From positions 17,067,805 through 17,131,804 of the forward strand of contig OW121856.1 of the NCBI GenBank assembly GCA_933228895.1: 64,000 nucleotides of DNA, in the 5' to 3' direction. Below, in pieces: positions 28,102 through 42,060 of the stretch. This DNA comes from Platycnemis pennipes. Taxonomy: Eukaryota; Arthropoda; Insecta; Odonata; Platycnemididae. Numbering within the stretch: the stretch's first letter is position 1; each line of letters opens with the position of its first letter. Below the pieces are notes generated by a model. The model was not told where the DNA came from. It saw nothing but the letters and a program-made list of their open reading frames with translations, and ran no database searches. The translations under genes and the position numbers were made by a program.

Positions 28102-29400
28102 AATAGGATTTATTTATTTCACCCTGAAATTTTGCAATATTTCGGTGAACTGTTATAAAATGAGGCGTTGGCGTAAATTATTGGTGAAAAAGCTGTATAA
28201 AAAAACTTACTTGGAAGAATTTCATTTTTGTTCGAATGCCTCTAAATTTGATTTATTTATTTAACCCTGAAAGTTTGCATTATTTTGGTTGCCTGTTATA
28301 AAATGAAGCGATGGCGTCAATTATATTTTAAAATCAGCTGAATAAAAAAATTAAGTTGGGAGAATTTCATTTTTTAACGAACGCCTTGTGGTAGGATTTA
28401 TTTATTTCAACCTGTGGTTTCGCATTATTTTGGTGAACTGTTATAAAATGAGTCAATGACGTCTATTATAGGTAAAAAAAAACAGCTGTATAAAAAAATT
28501 TAGTTGGAAGAATTTAATTTTTGAGCGAACGCCTCTAAATAGGATTTATTTATTTCACCTTGATATTTTGCATTATTTCGGTGAACTTTTATAAAATGAG
28601 GCGATGGCGTCAATTATAGGTTAAAAAAACAGCAGTATAAAAAAAATTTGTTGGAAGAATTTCATTTTTTTACGAACGCCTCTAAATAGGATTTATTTAT
28701 TTCACCCTGAAATTTTGCACTATTTCGGTGAACTTTTATAAAATGAGGCGATGGTGTGAATTATTGGTAAAAAACAGATTTATAAAAAAATTTGGTTGGA
28801 AGAATTTCATTTTTTAACGAACGCCTCTAAATAGGATTTATCTTTTTCACGCTGAAATTTTGCATTATTTCGGTGTACTGTTATAAAATGAGTCGTAGGC
28901 GTCAATTTTAGGTAAAAAAACATCAATATAAAAAAATTTATTTAGAAGAATTAAATTTATGAGCGAACATCTCCGAGTCTGGTTTATTTGTTTACCCTAA
29001 ATTTTGTATAATTTCTGACTGTTGTAAATAAGGCGACGACGTTAATGATAGGTAAAAAACAGCGGTATAAATAAATTAAATTGGAAGAATTTAATTTTTG
29101 AGTGAACGCCTTTAAGTACGATTTAATTATTTCATGTTGAAATTTACTTTATTTTGGTGGTGTTATATAATGTGGCGATAGCGAACATTAGAGGTAAAAA
29201 ATCAGCTGTGTAAAAAAATTTAGTTGTAAGAATTTCATTTTTGAGCTAACGCCTCTAAATAGGATTTATTTATTTCACCTTGAAATTTTGCATTATGTCG
29301 GGTAACTATTATAAAATGAGGCGATTGCGTCAATTATCGGTAAAAAAAACAGCGGTATAAAAAAAATTTGTTGGAAGAATTTCATTTTTGAGCGAACGCC
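28102..29400 (+). repeat. Satellite, mixed monomer order
   Basis: The block includes a run of monomer types (GAGGCGTTGGCGTAAATTA, then CTTACTTGGAAG, then AACCTGTGGTTT) that recurs in the same order near 18590-18850, 24010-24300 and 44470-44730. No gene is visible. Confidence 0.85.
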
Positions 29401-29770
29401 TCTAAACAGGACTTTATTTATTTCACCCTGAAATTTTGCATTATTTCGGTGAACTGTTATAAAATGAGGCGATGGCGTCTATTATAGGTAAAAAAAACAG
29501 CGGTATAAAAAAAATTTGTTGGAAGAGTTTCATTTTTGAGCGAACGCCTCTTAATAGGATTTATTTATTTCACCCTGAAATTTTGCATTATTTCGGTGAA
29601 CTGTTATAAAATGAGGCGATGGCGTCTATTATAGGTAAAAAAACCAGCGGTATAAAAAAAATTTGTTGGAAGAGTTTCATTTTTGAGCGAACGCCTCTTA
29701 ATAGGATTTATTTATTTCACCCTGAAATTTTGCATTATTTCGGTGAACTGTTATAAAATGAGGCGATGGC
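29401..29770 (+). repeat. Locally amplified single monomer
   Basis: Consecutive monomers starting near 29423, 29569 and 29714 are almost identical, sharing GGCGATGGCGTCTATTATAG in the first two, with a spacing of 145-147 bp. This contrasts with neighbouring monomers, which differ from each other at many sites, and shows recent monomer-level amplification. Confidence 0.8.
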
Positions 29771-32700
29771 GTTAATTATAGGTCAAAAAAAGATGTATAA
29801 AAAAATTTTGTTTGAAGAATATCATTTTTGAGCGAATGCGCTGAAAAAGGATTTATTTTTTTCACCCTGAAATTTTGCATTATTTTCGTTGAATTGTTAT
29901 AAAATGAAGCGATGGCGTCCACTATAAATGAAAAACGTCTGTATAAAAAAATTTTCTTGGAAGAATTTCATTTTCGAGCGAATGCCATTAAGTAGCATTG
30001 ATTTAATTCACCCTGAAATTTTGCATTATTTCGGTGATCCGGTAAAAAATGTCGAGATGGCGTCAATTATAGTTATAATAACAGCCGTATAAAAAATTTA
30101 GTTAAAAAAATTTCATTTTTGTTCGAACGCTTCGAAATATGATTTATTTATTTCACCCTGAAATTTTGCATTATTTTGTTAAACTGTTATAAAATAAAGG
30201 GATGGCGTCAATTAATCGTAAAAATCAGCTGTAAAAAAATTGTAGTTGGAAGAATTTCATTTTTGAGCAAACGTCTCTATGTAGGATTTATTAATTTCAC
30301 CCAGAAATTTGTCATTATTTTCGGTGAACTTATAAAATGAGGTGATGGCGTCAAATTTACGTAAAAAATCAGCTGTAATAAAAAATTTGGTAGGATGAAT
30401 TTCATTTTTTAGCGAACATCTCTAAATAGCATTTATTTTTTTCACACTGAAAATATGCATTTTTTTCGTTGAACTGTTATAAAATGAGGCGATGGCTTCA
30501 ATTTTAGGTAAAAAAAAGCTGTATAAAATAATTTAGTTGGAAGAATTTTATTTATGAGCGAACGCCTCTAAGTAGGATTTATTAGTTTCACCCAAAAATA
30601 TAGCATTTTTTTCGGTGAACTGTTATAAAATGAGGCGATGGCGTGAATTATTGGTAAAATATCTGCTTTAAAAAAAATTGAAATGGAAGAATTTCATTTT
30701 TGCACGTACGACTCTTAAGTACGATTCTTTTTTTTCACCCTGAAATTTCGCGTTATTAATGTGTACTGTTATAAAATGAGGCGATGGCGTATTACAGGTA
30801 AAAACAACAGCGGTTTTAAAAAAAATGTGTTTGATGAATTTCATTTTTGAGCGAACGCCTCTAAGTAGGATTTATTTATTTCACCCTGAAATTTTGCAAT
30901 ATTTCGGTGAACTGTTATAAAATGAGGAGATGGCGTGTATTATAGGTAAAAGAACAGATGTATAAAAAAGTTTAGTTCGAAGAATTTCATTTTTGAGCAA
31001 ATGTCTCTTAAAAGAAATTATTTATTTCACCCTGAAATTTGGCATTATTTTCGGTGAACTGTTATAAAATAAGGCGATGGCGTCAATTATAGGTAAAAAA
31101 ACAGCGGTATAAAAAAATTTGTTGAAAGAATTTCATTTTTGAGCGAGTGCCTATTAATAGGATTTATTTATTTCACCCTGAAATTTTGCAATATTTCGGT
31201 GAACTGTTATAAAATGAGGCGTTGGCGTACATTATTGGTGAAAAAGAGCTGTATAAAAAAACTTACTTGGAAGAATTTCATTTTTGTTCGAACGCCTCTA
31301 TATATGATTTATTTATTTCACCCTGAAATTTTGCATTATTTTGGTAAACTGTTATAAAATAAAGTGATGGCGTCAATTATACGTAAAAATTAGCTGTAAA
31401 AAAAATGTAGTTGGAAGAATTTCATTTTTGAGCAAACGTCTCTAAGTAGGATTTATTAATTTCACCCTGAAATTTGTCATTATTTTCGGTGAACTTATAA
31501 AATGAGGTGATGGCGTCAAGTTTACGTAAAAAATCAGCTGTATAAAAAAAAATTTAGTAGGATGAATTTCATTTTTTAGCGAACATCTCTAAATAGGATT
31601 TATTTATTTCACACCGAAAATATGCATTTTTTTCGTTGAACTTTTATAAAATGAGGCGATGGCTTCAATTATAGGTAAAAAAATAGCTGTATAAAATATT
31701 TTAGTTTGAGGAATTCCATTTTTGAGCGAACGCCTTGTGGTAGGATTTATTTATTTCACCCTGAAGTTTTGCATTATTTCAGTGAACTGTGATAAAATGA
31801 GGCGATGGCGTCAATTATAGGTAAAAAAAAAACAGCGGTATTTAAAAAATTTGTTGGAAGAATTTCAATTTTGAGCGAATGCGCTTAAATAGGATTTATG
31901 TATTTCACCCTGCAACTTTGCGTTATTTCGGTGAACTGTTATAAAATGAGGCGATGGCGTTAATTATAGGTCAAAAAAAGATGTATAAAAAAATTTTGTT
32001 GGAAGAATATCATTTTTGAGCGAATGCGCTGAAAAAGGATTTATTTTTTTCACCCTGAAATTTTGCATTATTTTCGTTGAATGTTATAAAATGAAGCGAT
32101 GGCGTCCACTATAAATATAAAACATCTGTATAAAAAAATTTTCTTGGAGGAATTTCATTTTCGAGCAAAAGCCATTAAGTAGCATTGATTTAATTCACCC
32201 TGAAATTTTGCATTATTTCGGTGATCCGGTAAAAAATGTCGAGATGGCGTCAATTATAGTTATAATAACAGCCCTTTTAAAAAATTTAGTTAAAAAAATT
32301 TCATTTTTGTTCGAACGCCTCGAAATATGATTTATTTATTTCACCCTGAAATTTTGCATTATTTTGTTAAACTGTTATAAAATAAAGGGATGGCGTCAAT
32401 TAATCGTAAAAATCAGCTGTAAAAAAAATGTAGTTCGAAGAATTTCATTTTTGAGCAAAAGTCTCTATATAGGATTTATTAATTTCACCCAGAAATTTGT
32501 CATTATTTTCGGTGAACTTATAAAATGAGGTGTTGGCGTCAATTTTACGTAAAAAATCAGCTGTATAAAAAAATTTAGTAGGATGAATTTCATTTTTTAG
32601 CGAACATCTCTAAATAGGATTTATTTTTTTCACACTGAAAATATGCATTTTTTTCGTTGAACTGTTATAAAATGAGGCGATGGCGTGAAATATTGGTAAA

Positions 32701-33840
32701 AAATCTGCTTTTAAAAAAAATTGAAATGGAAGAATTTCATTTTTGCACGTACGACTCTAAGTACGATTCTTTTTTTTCACCCTGAAATTTCGCGTTATTA
32801 ATGTGTACTGTTATAAAATGAGGCGATGGCGTATTATAGGTAAAAACAACTGCGGTTTTAAAAAAAATGTGTTTGATGAATTTCATTTTTGAGCGAACGC
32901 CTCTAAGTAGGATTTCTTTATTTCACCCTGCAATTTTGCATTATTTCGGTGAACTGTTATAAAATGAGGCGATGGCGTGAATTATAGGTAAAAAAACAGA
33001 TGTATAAAAAAATTTTGTTCGAAGAATTTCATTTTTCAGCAGATGTCTCTTAAAAGAAATTATTTATTTCACCCTTAAATTTTGCATTATTTTCGGTGAG
33101 CTGTTATAAAATAAGGCGAGGACGACAATTATAGGTATTATAGGTCAAAAAACAGATGTATAAAAAATTCTGTTGGAAGTATTTCATTTTGGAGCGAACG
33201 CCTCTAAATAGGATTTATTTATTTCACCCTGAAATTTTGCAATATTTCGGTGAACTGTTATAAAATGAGGCGTTGGCGTACATTATTGGTGAAAAAGAGC
33301 TGTATAAAAAAACTTACTTGGAAGAATTTCATTTTTGTTCGAACGCCTCTATATATGATTTATTTATTTCACCCTGAAATTTTGCATTATTTTGGTAAAC
33401 TGTTATAAAATAAAGGGATGGCGTCAATTATACGTAAAAATTAGCTGTAAAAAAAATGTACTTGGAATGATTTCATTTTTGAGCAAACGTCTCTAAGTAG
33501 GATTTATTAATTTCACCCTGAAATTTGTCATTATTTTCGGTGAACTTATAAAATGAGGTGATGGCGTCAAGTTTACGTAAAAAATCAGCTGTATAAAAAA
33601 AAATTTAGTAGGATGAATTTCATTTTTTAGCGAACATCTCTAAATAGGATTTATTTATTTCACACTGAAAATATGCATTTTTTTCGTTGAACTTTTATAA
33701 AATGAGGCGATGGCTTCAATTTTAGGTAAAAAAAAAACTGTATAAAATAATTTAGTTGGAAGAATTTTATTTATGAGCGAACGTCTCTAAGACGGATTTA
33801 TTAGTTTCACCCTGAAATTTAGCATTTTTTTCGGTGAATT
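29771..33840 (+). repeat. Higher-order repeat of 14-15 monomers, two copies
   Basis: CCGGTAAAAAATGTCGAG occurs at 30039 and 32226 (2187 bp), and GGTCAAAAAAAG at 29781 and 31969 (2188 bp). Downstream the offset falls to 2042 bp (30641 to 32683), a loss of one monomer in the second copy, and then to 2051 bp (31221 to 33272). The unit is therefore about fifteen monomers, with a fourteen-monomer second copy. Confidence 0.85.
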
Positions 33841-35439
33841 GTTATAAAATGAGGCGATGGCGTGACTTATAGGTAAAAGAACAGATGAATAAAAAAATTT
33901 AGTTCGAAGAATTTCATTTTTGAGCAAATGTCTCTTAAAAGATTTTTATTTCACCCTGAAATTTTGCATTATTTTCGGTGAACTGTTATAAAATAAGGCG
34001 AGGACGACAATTATAGGTATTATAGGTCAAAAAACAGATGTATAAAAAAATTCTGTTGAAGAATTTCGTTTTTGAGCGATCGCCTCTAAATAGGATTTAT
34101 TTATTTCACCCTGAAATTTTGCAATATTTCGGTGAACTGTTATAAAATGAGGCGTTGGCGTAAATTATTGGTGAAAAAGAGCTGTAAAAAAAAACTTACT
34201 TGGAAGAATTTATTTTTGTTCGAACGCCTCTAAATTTGATTTTTTTATTTCACCCTGAAGTTTTGCATTATTTCGGTGAACTGTTATAAAATGAGTCAAT
34301 GACGTCAATTATAGGTAAAAAAAAACAGCGGTATAAAAAAATTTGTTGGAAGATTTTCATTTTTGAGCGAACGCGCTTAATAGGATTTATTTATTTCACG
34401 CTGAAATTTTGCATTACTTCAATGAACTGTTAGATAATGAGGTGATGGCGTCAATTATTGATAAAAAAAGAGCTGTATAATAAAATTTAGATGGAAGAAT
34501 ATCATTTTTTAACTCAGCCTCTAATAGTCATTATTTATTTCACCCTGAAATTTTGCATTATTTCGGTGAACTGTGATAAAATGAGGCGAAGACGTCAATG
34601 ACAGGTAAAAAACAGCGGTATAAATAAATTTAATTGGAAGACTTTAATTTTTGAGTGAACGCCTTTAAGTACGATTTAATTACTTCATGTTGAAATTTAC
34701 TTTATTATGGTGAAGTGTTATAAAATGAGGCGATAGCGAACATTAAAGGTAAAAAATCAGCTGTGTAAAAAAATTTAGTTGTAAGAATTTCATTTTTGAG
34801 CTAACGCCTCTAAATAGGATTTATTTATTTCACCATGAAATTTTGCAAAATTTCGGTGAACTGTTATAAAATCAGGCGATGGTGTGAATTATAGGTAAAA
34901 AAAACAGCTGTATAAAAAAATTTAGATGCAAGAATTTCATTTTTGGGCGAACGCCTCTAAAAAGGTTTATTTATTTCACCCTGAAATTTTGCATTATTTC
35001 AGTGAACTGTTATAAAATGAGGCGATGGCGTGAATTATTGGTAAAAAAACAGTTGTATAAAAAAATTTGGTTGGAAGAATTTCATTTTTTAACGAACGCC
35101 TCTAAATAGGATTTAAATTTTTCACCCTGAAATTTTGCATTATTTCGGTGTACTGTTATAAAATGAGTCGTAGGCGTCAATTATAGGTAAAAAAACATCG
35201 GTATATAAAAAAATTTATTTAGAAGAATTAAATTTTTGAGTGAACATCTCGGAGTAGGATTTATTTGTTTACCCTGATTTTGTATAATTTCTGACTGTTG
35301 TAAATAAGGCGACGACGTCAATGATAGGTAAAAAACAGCGGTATAAAAAAAATTAATTGTAAGAATTTAATTTTTGAGTGAAAGCCTTGAAGTACGATTT
35401 AATTATTTCATGTTGAAATTTTGCTTTATTTTGGTGAAG
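33841..35439 (+). repeat. Satellite, mixed monomer order
   Basis: The block is continuous monomers with no gene. It includes a partial further copy of the preceding unit (about 33840-34210), then types that reappear in the 37-41 kb duplication. Confidence 0.8.
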
Positions 35440-36900
35440 TGTTATAAAATGAGGCGACAGCGACAAGTAGAGGTAAAAAATCAGCTGTGTAAAAAAATTT
35501 AGTTGTAAGAATTTCATTTTAGAGCTAATGCCTCTAAATAGGATTTATTTATTTCACCTTGAAATTTTGCATTATGTCGGGTAACTATTATAAAATGAGG
35601 CGATTGCGTCAATTATCGGTAAAAAAAACAGCGGTATAAAAAAAATTTGTTGGAAGAATTTCATTTTTGAGCGAACGCCTCTAAATAAGATTTATTTATT
35701 TCACCCTGCAATTTTGCATTACTTCGGTGAACTGTTATAAAATGAGTTGATGGCGTGAATTATAGTTAAAAAAAACAATGTATAAAAAATCTAGTTGGAA
35801 GAATTTCATTTTTAGCAAACTTCTCTAAATAGAAATTTTTTATTTCACCCTGAAATTTTGCATTATTTCGGTGAACTGGTATAAAATGAGGCGATGGCGT
35901 TAATTATAGGTAAAAAACAGTGGTATAAAAAAAATTTGTCGGAAGAATTTCATTTTCGAGCGAACGCCTTTAAGTACGATATAATTATTTCATCTTGAAA
36001 TTTTGCTTTATTTTGGTGGTGTTATAAAATGAGGCGATAGCGACAATTAGAGGTAAAAAATCAGCTGTGTAAAAAAATTTAGTTGTAAGAATTTCATTTC
36101 TGAGCTAACGCCTCTAAATAGGATTTATTTATTTCACCCTGAAATTTTGCATTATGTCGGGTAACTATTATAAAATGAGGCGATTGCGTCAATTATCGGT
36201 AAAAAAAACAGCGGTATAAAAAAAATTTGTTGGAAGAATTTCATTTTTGAGCGAACGCCTCTAAATAAGATTTATTTATTTCACCCTGCAATTTTGCATT
36301 ACTTCGGTGAACTGTTATAAAATGAGTCGATGGCGTGAATTATAGTTAAAAAAAACAATGTATAAAAAATCTAGTTGGAAGAATTTCATTTTTCAGCAAA
36401 CTTCTCTAAATAGAATTTAATTATTTCACCCTGAAATTTTGCATTATTTCGGTGAACTGTTATAAAATGAGGCGATGGCGTTAATTATAGGTAAAAAACA
36501 GCGGTATAAAAAAAATTTGTCGGAAGAATTTCATTTTTGAGTGAACGCCTTTAAGTACGATATAATTATTTCATCTTGAAATTTTGCTTTATTTTGGTGG
36601 TGTTATAAAATGAGGCGATAGCGACAATTAGAGGTAAAAAATCAGCTGTGTAAAAAAATTTAGTTGTAAGAATTTCATTTTTGAGCTAATGCTTCTAAAT
36701 AGGATTTATTTATTTCACCTTGAAATTTTGCATTATGTCGGGTAACTATTATATAATGAGGCGATTGCGTCAATTATCGGTAAAAAAAAACAGCGGTATA
36801 AAAAAAATTTGTTGGAAGAATTTCATTTTTGAGCGAACGCCTCTAAATAAGATTTATTTATTTCACCCTGAAATTTTGCAATATTTCGGTGAACTGTTAT
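35440..36900 (+). repeat. Four-monomer higher-order repeat (about 580 bp)
   Basis: The marker ATGTCGGGTAACTATTAT lies at about 35574, 36154 and 36735, spacings of 580 and 581 bp, which is four monomers of 145 bp. The monomers between are closely similar in the same order. This is the shortest multi-monomer unit in the window that is repeated more than twice. Confidence 0.88.
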
Positions 36901-37035
36901 AAAATGAGGCGATGGCGTGAATTATAGTTAAAAAACCAATGTATAAAAAAATCTAGTTGGAAGAATTTCATTTTTCAGCAAACTTCTCTAAATAGAAATT
37001 ATTTATTTCACCCTGATATTTTGCATTATTTCGAT

Positions 37036-40000
37036 GAACTGTTATATAATGAGGTGATGGCGTCAATTATAGGTAAAAAAAAACAGCGGTATAAAAAAAT
37101 TTGTTGGAAGATTTTCATTTTGAGCGAACGCGCTTAATAGGATTTATTTATTTCACCCTGAAATTTTGCATTACGTCGATGAACTGTTAGATAATGAGGT
37201 GATGGCGTCAATTATTGATAAAAAAAGGGCGGTATAATAAAATTTAAATGGAAAAATATCATTTTTTAACTCACGCCTCTAATAGTCTTCATTTATTTCA
37301 CCCTGAAATTTTGCATTATTTCGGTGAACTGTTATAAAATGAGGCGACGACGTCAATGACAGGTAAAAAACAGCGGTATAAATAAATTTAATTGAAAGAA
37401 TTTAATTTTTGAGTGAACGCCTTTAGGTAAGATTTAATTATTTCATGTTGAAATTTACTTTATTATGGTGATGTGTTATAAAATGAGGCGATAGTGAACA
37501 TTAGAGGTAAAAAATCAGCTGTGTAAAAAAATTTAGTTGAAAGAATTTCATTTTTGAGCTAACGCCTCTAAATAGGATTTATTTATTTCACCCTGAAATT
37601 TTGCAAAATTTAGGTGAACTGTTATAAAATGAGGCGATGGCGTGAATTATAGGTAAAAAAAACAGCTGTATAAAAAAATTTAGATGCAAGAATTTCATTT
37701 TTGGGCGAACGCCTCTAAAAAGGTTTATTTATTTCACCCTGAAATTTTGCATTATTTCAGTGAACTGTTATAAAATGAGGCGATGGCGTGAATTATTGGT
37801 AAAAAAACAGATGTATAAAAAAATTTGGTTGGAAGAATTTCATTTTTTAACGAACGCCTCTAAATAGGATTTAACTTTTTCACCCTGAAATTTTGCATTA
37901 TTTCGGTGTACTGTTATAAAATGAGTCGTAGGCGTCAATTATAGGTAAAAAAAAATCTGTATAAAAAAATTTATTTAGAAGAATTAAATTTTTGAGCGAA
38001 CATCTCGGAGTAGGATTTATTTGTTTACCCTGATTTTGTATAATTTCTGACTGTTGTAAATAAGGCGACGACGTTATGATAGGTAAAAAACAGCGGTATA
38101 AAAAAATTTACTTAGAAGAATTTCATTTTTGAGCAAACGCCTTTAAGTACGATTTAATTATTTCACGTTGAAATTTTGCTTTATTTTGGTGAAGTGTTAT
38201 AAAATGAGGCGACAGCGACAATTAGAGTTAAAAAATCAGCTGTGTAAAAAAATTTAATTGTAAGAATTTCATTTTTGAGCTAACGCCTCTAAATAGGATT
38301 TATTTATTTCACCTTGAATTTTTGCATTATTTCGATGAACTGTTATACAATGAGCGGATGGCGTCAATTATAGGTAACAAAATCAGCGGTATAAAAAAAA
38401 TTTTTTGGAAGAATTTCATTTTTGAGGGAACCCCTTGAAAAAAGAATTATTTATTTCACCCTACAATTTTGCATTATTTCTGTGAACTGTTATAAAATGA
38501 GGCGATGGCGTGAATTATAGGTAAAAAAACAGATTTATAAAAAAATTTAGTCGGAAGACTTTCATTTCTCAGCAATCGTCTCTAACTAGAAATTATTTAT
38601 TTCACCCTGAAATTTTGCATTACTTCGATGAACTGTTATATAATGAGGTGATGGCGTCAATTATAGGTAAAAAAAAACAATGGTATAAAAAAATTTGTTG
38701 GAAGATTTTCATTTTTGAGCGAACGCGCTTAATAGGATTTATTTATTTCACCCTGAAATTTTGCATTACTTCGATGAACTGTTAGATAATGAGGCGATGG
38801 CGTCAATTATTGAAAAAAAAGGAGCTGTATAATAAAATTTAATTGTAAGAATTTAATTTTTGAGTGAAAGCTTTTAAGTACGATTTAATTATTTCATGTT
38901 GAAATTTTGCTTTATTTTGGTGAAGTGTTATAAAATGAGGCGACAGCGACAATTAGAGGTAAAAAATCAGCTGTGTAAAAAAATTTAGTTGTAAGAATTT
39001 CATTTCTGAGCTAACGCCTCTAAATAGGATTTATTTATTTCACCCTGAAATTTTGCATTATGTCGGGTAACTATTATAAAATGAGGCGATTGCGTCAATT
39101 ATCGGTAAAAAAAACAGCGGTATAAAAAAAATTTGTTGGAAGAATTTCATTTTTGAGCGAACGCCTCTGAATAAGATTTATTTATTTCACCCTGCAATTT
39201 TGCATTATTTCGGTGAACTGTTATATAATGAGGTGATGGCGTCAATTATAGGTAAAAAAAAACAGCGGTATAAAAAAATTTGTTGGAAGATTTTCATTTT
39301 GAGCGAACGCGCTTAATAGGATTTATTTATTTCACCCTGAAATTTTGCATTACGTCGATGAACTGTTAGATAATGAGGTGATGGCGTCAATTATTGATAA
39401 AAAAAGGGCGGTATAATAAAATTTAAATGGAAAAATATCATTTTTTAACTCACGCCTCTAATAGTCTTCATTTATTTCACCCTGAAATTTTGCATTATTT
39501 CGGTGAACTGTTATAAAATGAGGCGACGACGTCAATGACAGGTAAAAAACAGCGGTATAAATAAATTTAATTGAAAGAATTTAATTTTTGAGTGAACGCC
39601 TTTAGGTAAGATTTAATTATTTCATGTTGAAATTTACTTTATTATGGTGATGTGTTATAAAATGAGGCGATAGTGAACATTAGAGGTAAAAAATCAGCTG
39701 TGTAAAAAAATTTAGTTGAAAGAATTTCATTTTTGAGCTAACGCCTCTAAATAGGATTTATTTATTTCACCCTGAAATTTTGCAAAATTTAGGTGAACTG
39801 TTATAAAATGAGGCGATGGCGTGAATTATAGGTAAAAAAAACAGCTGTATAAAAAAATTTAGATGCAAGAATTTCATTTTTGGGCGAACGCCTCTAAAAA
39901 GGTTTATTTATTTCACCCTGAAATTTTGCATTATTTCAGTGAACTGTTATAAAATGAGGCGATGGCGTGAATTATTGGTAAAAAAACAGATGTATAAAAA

Positions 40001-41183
40001 AATTTGGTTGGAAGAATTTCATTTTTTAACGAACGCCTCTAAATAGGATTTAACTTTTTCACCCTGAAATTTTGCATTATTTCGGTGTACTGTTATAAAA
40101 TGAGTCGTAGGCGTCAATTATAGGTAAAAAAAATCTGTATAAAAAAATTTATTTAGAAGAATTAAATTTTTGAGCGAACATCTCGGAGTAGGATTTATTT
40201 GTTTACCCTGATTTTGTATAATTTCTGACTGTTGTAAATAAGGTGGCGACGTTATGATAGGTAAAAAACAGCGGTATAAAAAAATTTACTTAGAAGAATT
40301 TCATTTTTGAGCAAACGCCTTTAAGTACGATTTAATTATTTCACGTTGAAATTTTGCTTTATTTTGGTGAAGTGTTATAAAATGAGGCGACAGCGACAAT
40401 TAGAGGTAAAAAATCAGCTGTGTAAAAAAATTTAATTGTAAGAATTTCATTTTTGAGCTAACGCCTCTAAATAGGATTTATTTATTTCACCTTGAATTTT
40501 TGCATTATTTCGATGAACTGTTGTACAATGAGCGGATGGCGTCAATTATAGGTAACTAAATCAGCGGTATAAAAAAAATTTTTTGGAAGAATTTCATTTT
40601 TGAGGGAACCCCTTGAAAAAAGAATTATTTATTTCACCCTACAATTTTGCATTATTTCTGTGAACTGTTATAAAATGAGGCGATGGCGTGAATTATAGGT
40701 AAAAAAACAGATTTATAAAAAAATTTAGTCGGAAGACTTTCATTTCTCAGCAATCGTCTCTAACTAGAAATTATTTATTTCACCCTGAAATTTTGCATTA
40801 CTTCGATGAACTGTTATATAATGAGGTGATGGCGTCAATTATAGGTAAAAAAAAACAATGGTATAAAAAAATTTGTTGGAAGATTTTCATTTTTGAGCGA
40901 ACGCGCTTAATAGGATTTATTTATTTCACCCTGAAATTTTGCATTACTTCGATGAACTGTTAGATAATGAGGCGATGGCGTCAATTATTGATAAAAAAAG
41001 AGCTGTATAATAAAATTTAATTGTAAGAATTTAATTTTTGAGTGAAAGCCTTTAAGTACGATTTAATTATTTCATGTTGAAATTTTGCTTTATTTTGGTG
41101 AAGTGTTATAAAATGAGGCGACAGCGACAATTAGAGGTAAAAAATCAGCTGTGTAAAAAAATTTAGTTGTAAGAATTTCATTT
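37036..41183 (+). repeat. 2-kb duplication at 2179-bp offset
   Basis: CGCGCTTAATAG lies at 37129 and 39308, 2179 bp apart (fifteen monomers). The blocks at about 37036-39004 and 39215-41183 are nearly identical, including a shortened monomer (GGCGACGTTATGATAG type). Only scattered substitutions and a one-base change in a run of A separate them. Confidence 0.88.
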
Positions 41184-41477
41184 TTGAGCTAATGCCTCTA
41201 AATAGGATTTATTTATTTCACCTTGAAATTTTGCATTATGTCGGGTAACTATTATAAATGAGGCGATTGCGTCAATTATCGGTAAAAAAAACAGCGGTAT
41301 AAAAAAAATTTGTTGGAAGAATTTCATTTTTGAGCGAACGCCTCTAAATAAGATTTATTTATTTCACCCTGCAATTTTGCATTACTTCGGTGAACTGTTA
41401 TAAAATGAGTCGATGGCGTGAATTATAGTTAAAAAAAAACAATGTATAAAAAATCTAGTTGGAAGAATTTCATTTTT

Positions 41478-42060
41478 CAGCAAACTTCTCTAAATAGAAA
41501 TTATTTATTTCACCCTGAAATTTTGCATTATTTCGGTGAACTGTTATAAAATGAGGCGATGGCGTTAATTATAGGTAAAAAAACAGCGGTATAAAAAAAA
41601 TTTGTCGGAAGAATTTCATTTTCGAGCGAACGCCTTTAAGTACGATTTAATTATTTCCTCATGAAATTTTGCTTTATTTTGGTGAAGTGTTATAAAATGA
41701 GGCGATAGCGACAATTACAGGTAAAAAATCAGCTGTGTAAAAAAATTTGGTTGTAAGAATTTCATTTTTCAGCAAACTTCTCTAAATAGAAATTATTTAT
41801 TTCACCCTGAAATTTTGCATTATTTCGGTGAACTGTTATAAAATGAGGCGATGGCGTTAATTATAGGTAAAAAAACAGCGGTATAAAAAAAATTTGTCGG
41901 AAGAATTTCATTTTCGAGCGAACGCCTTTAAGTACGATTTAATTATTTCCTCTTGAAATTTTTCTTTATTTTGGTGAAGTGTTATAAAATGAGGCGATAG
42001 CGACAATTACAGGTAAAAAATCAGCTGTGTAAAAAAATTTGGTTGTAAGAATTTCATTTT
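41478..42060 (+). repeat. Two-monomer duplication (292 bp)
   Basis: CAGCAAACTTCTC occurs at 41478 and 41770, 292 bp apart (two monomers), and the two dimers are almost identical. Confidence 0.82.
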
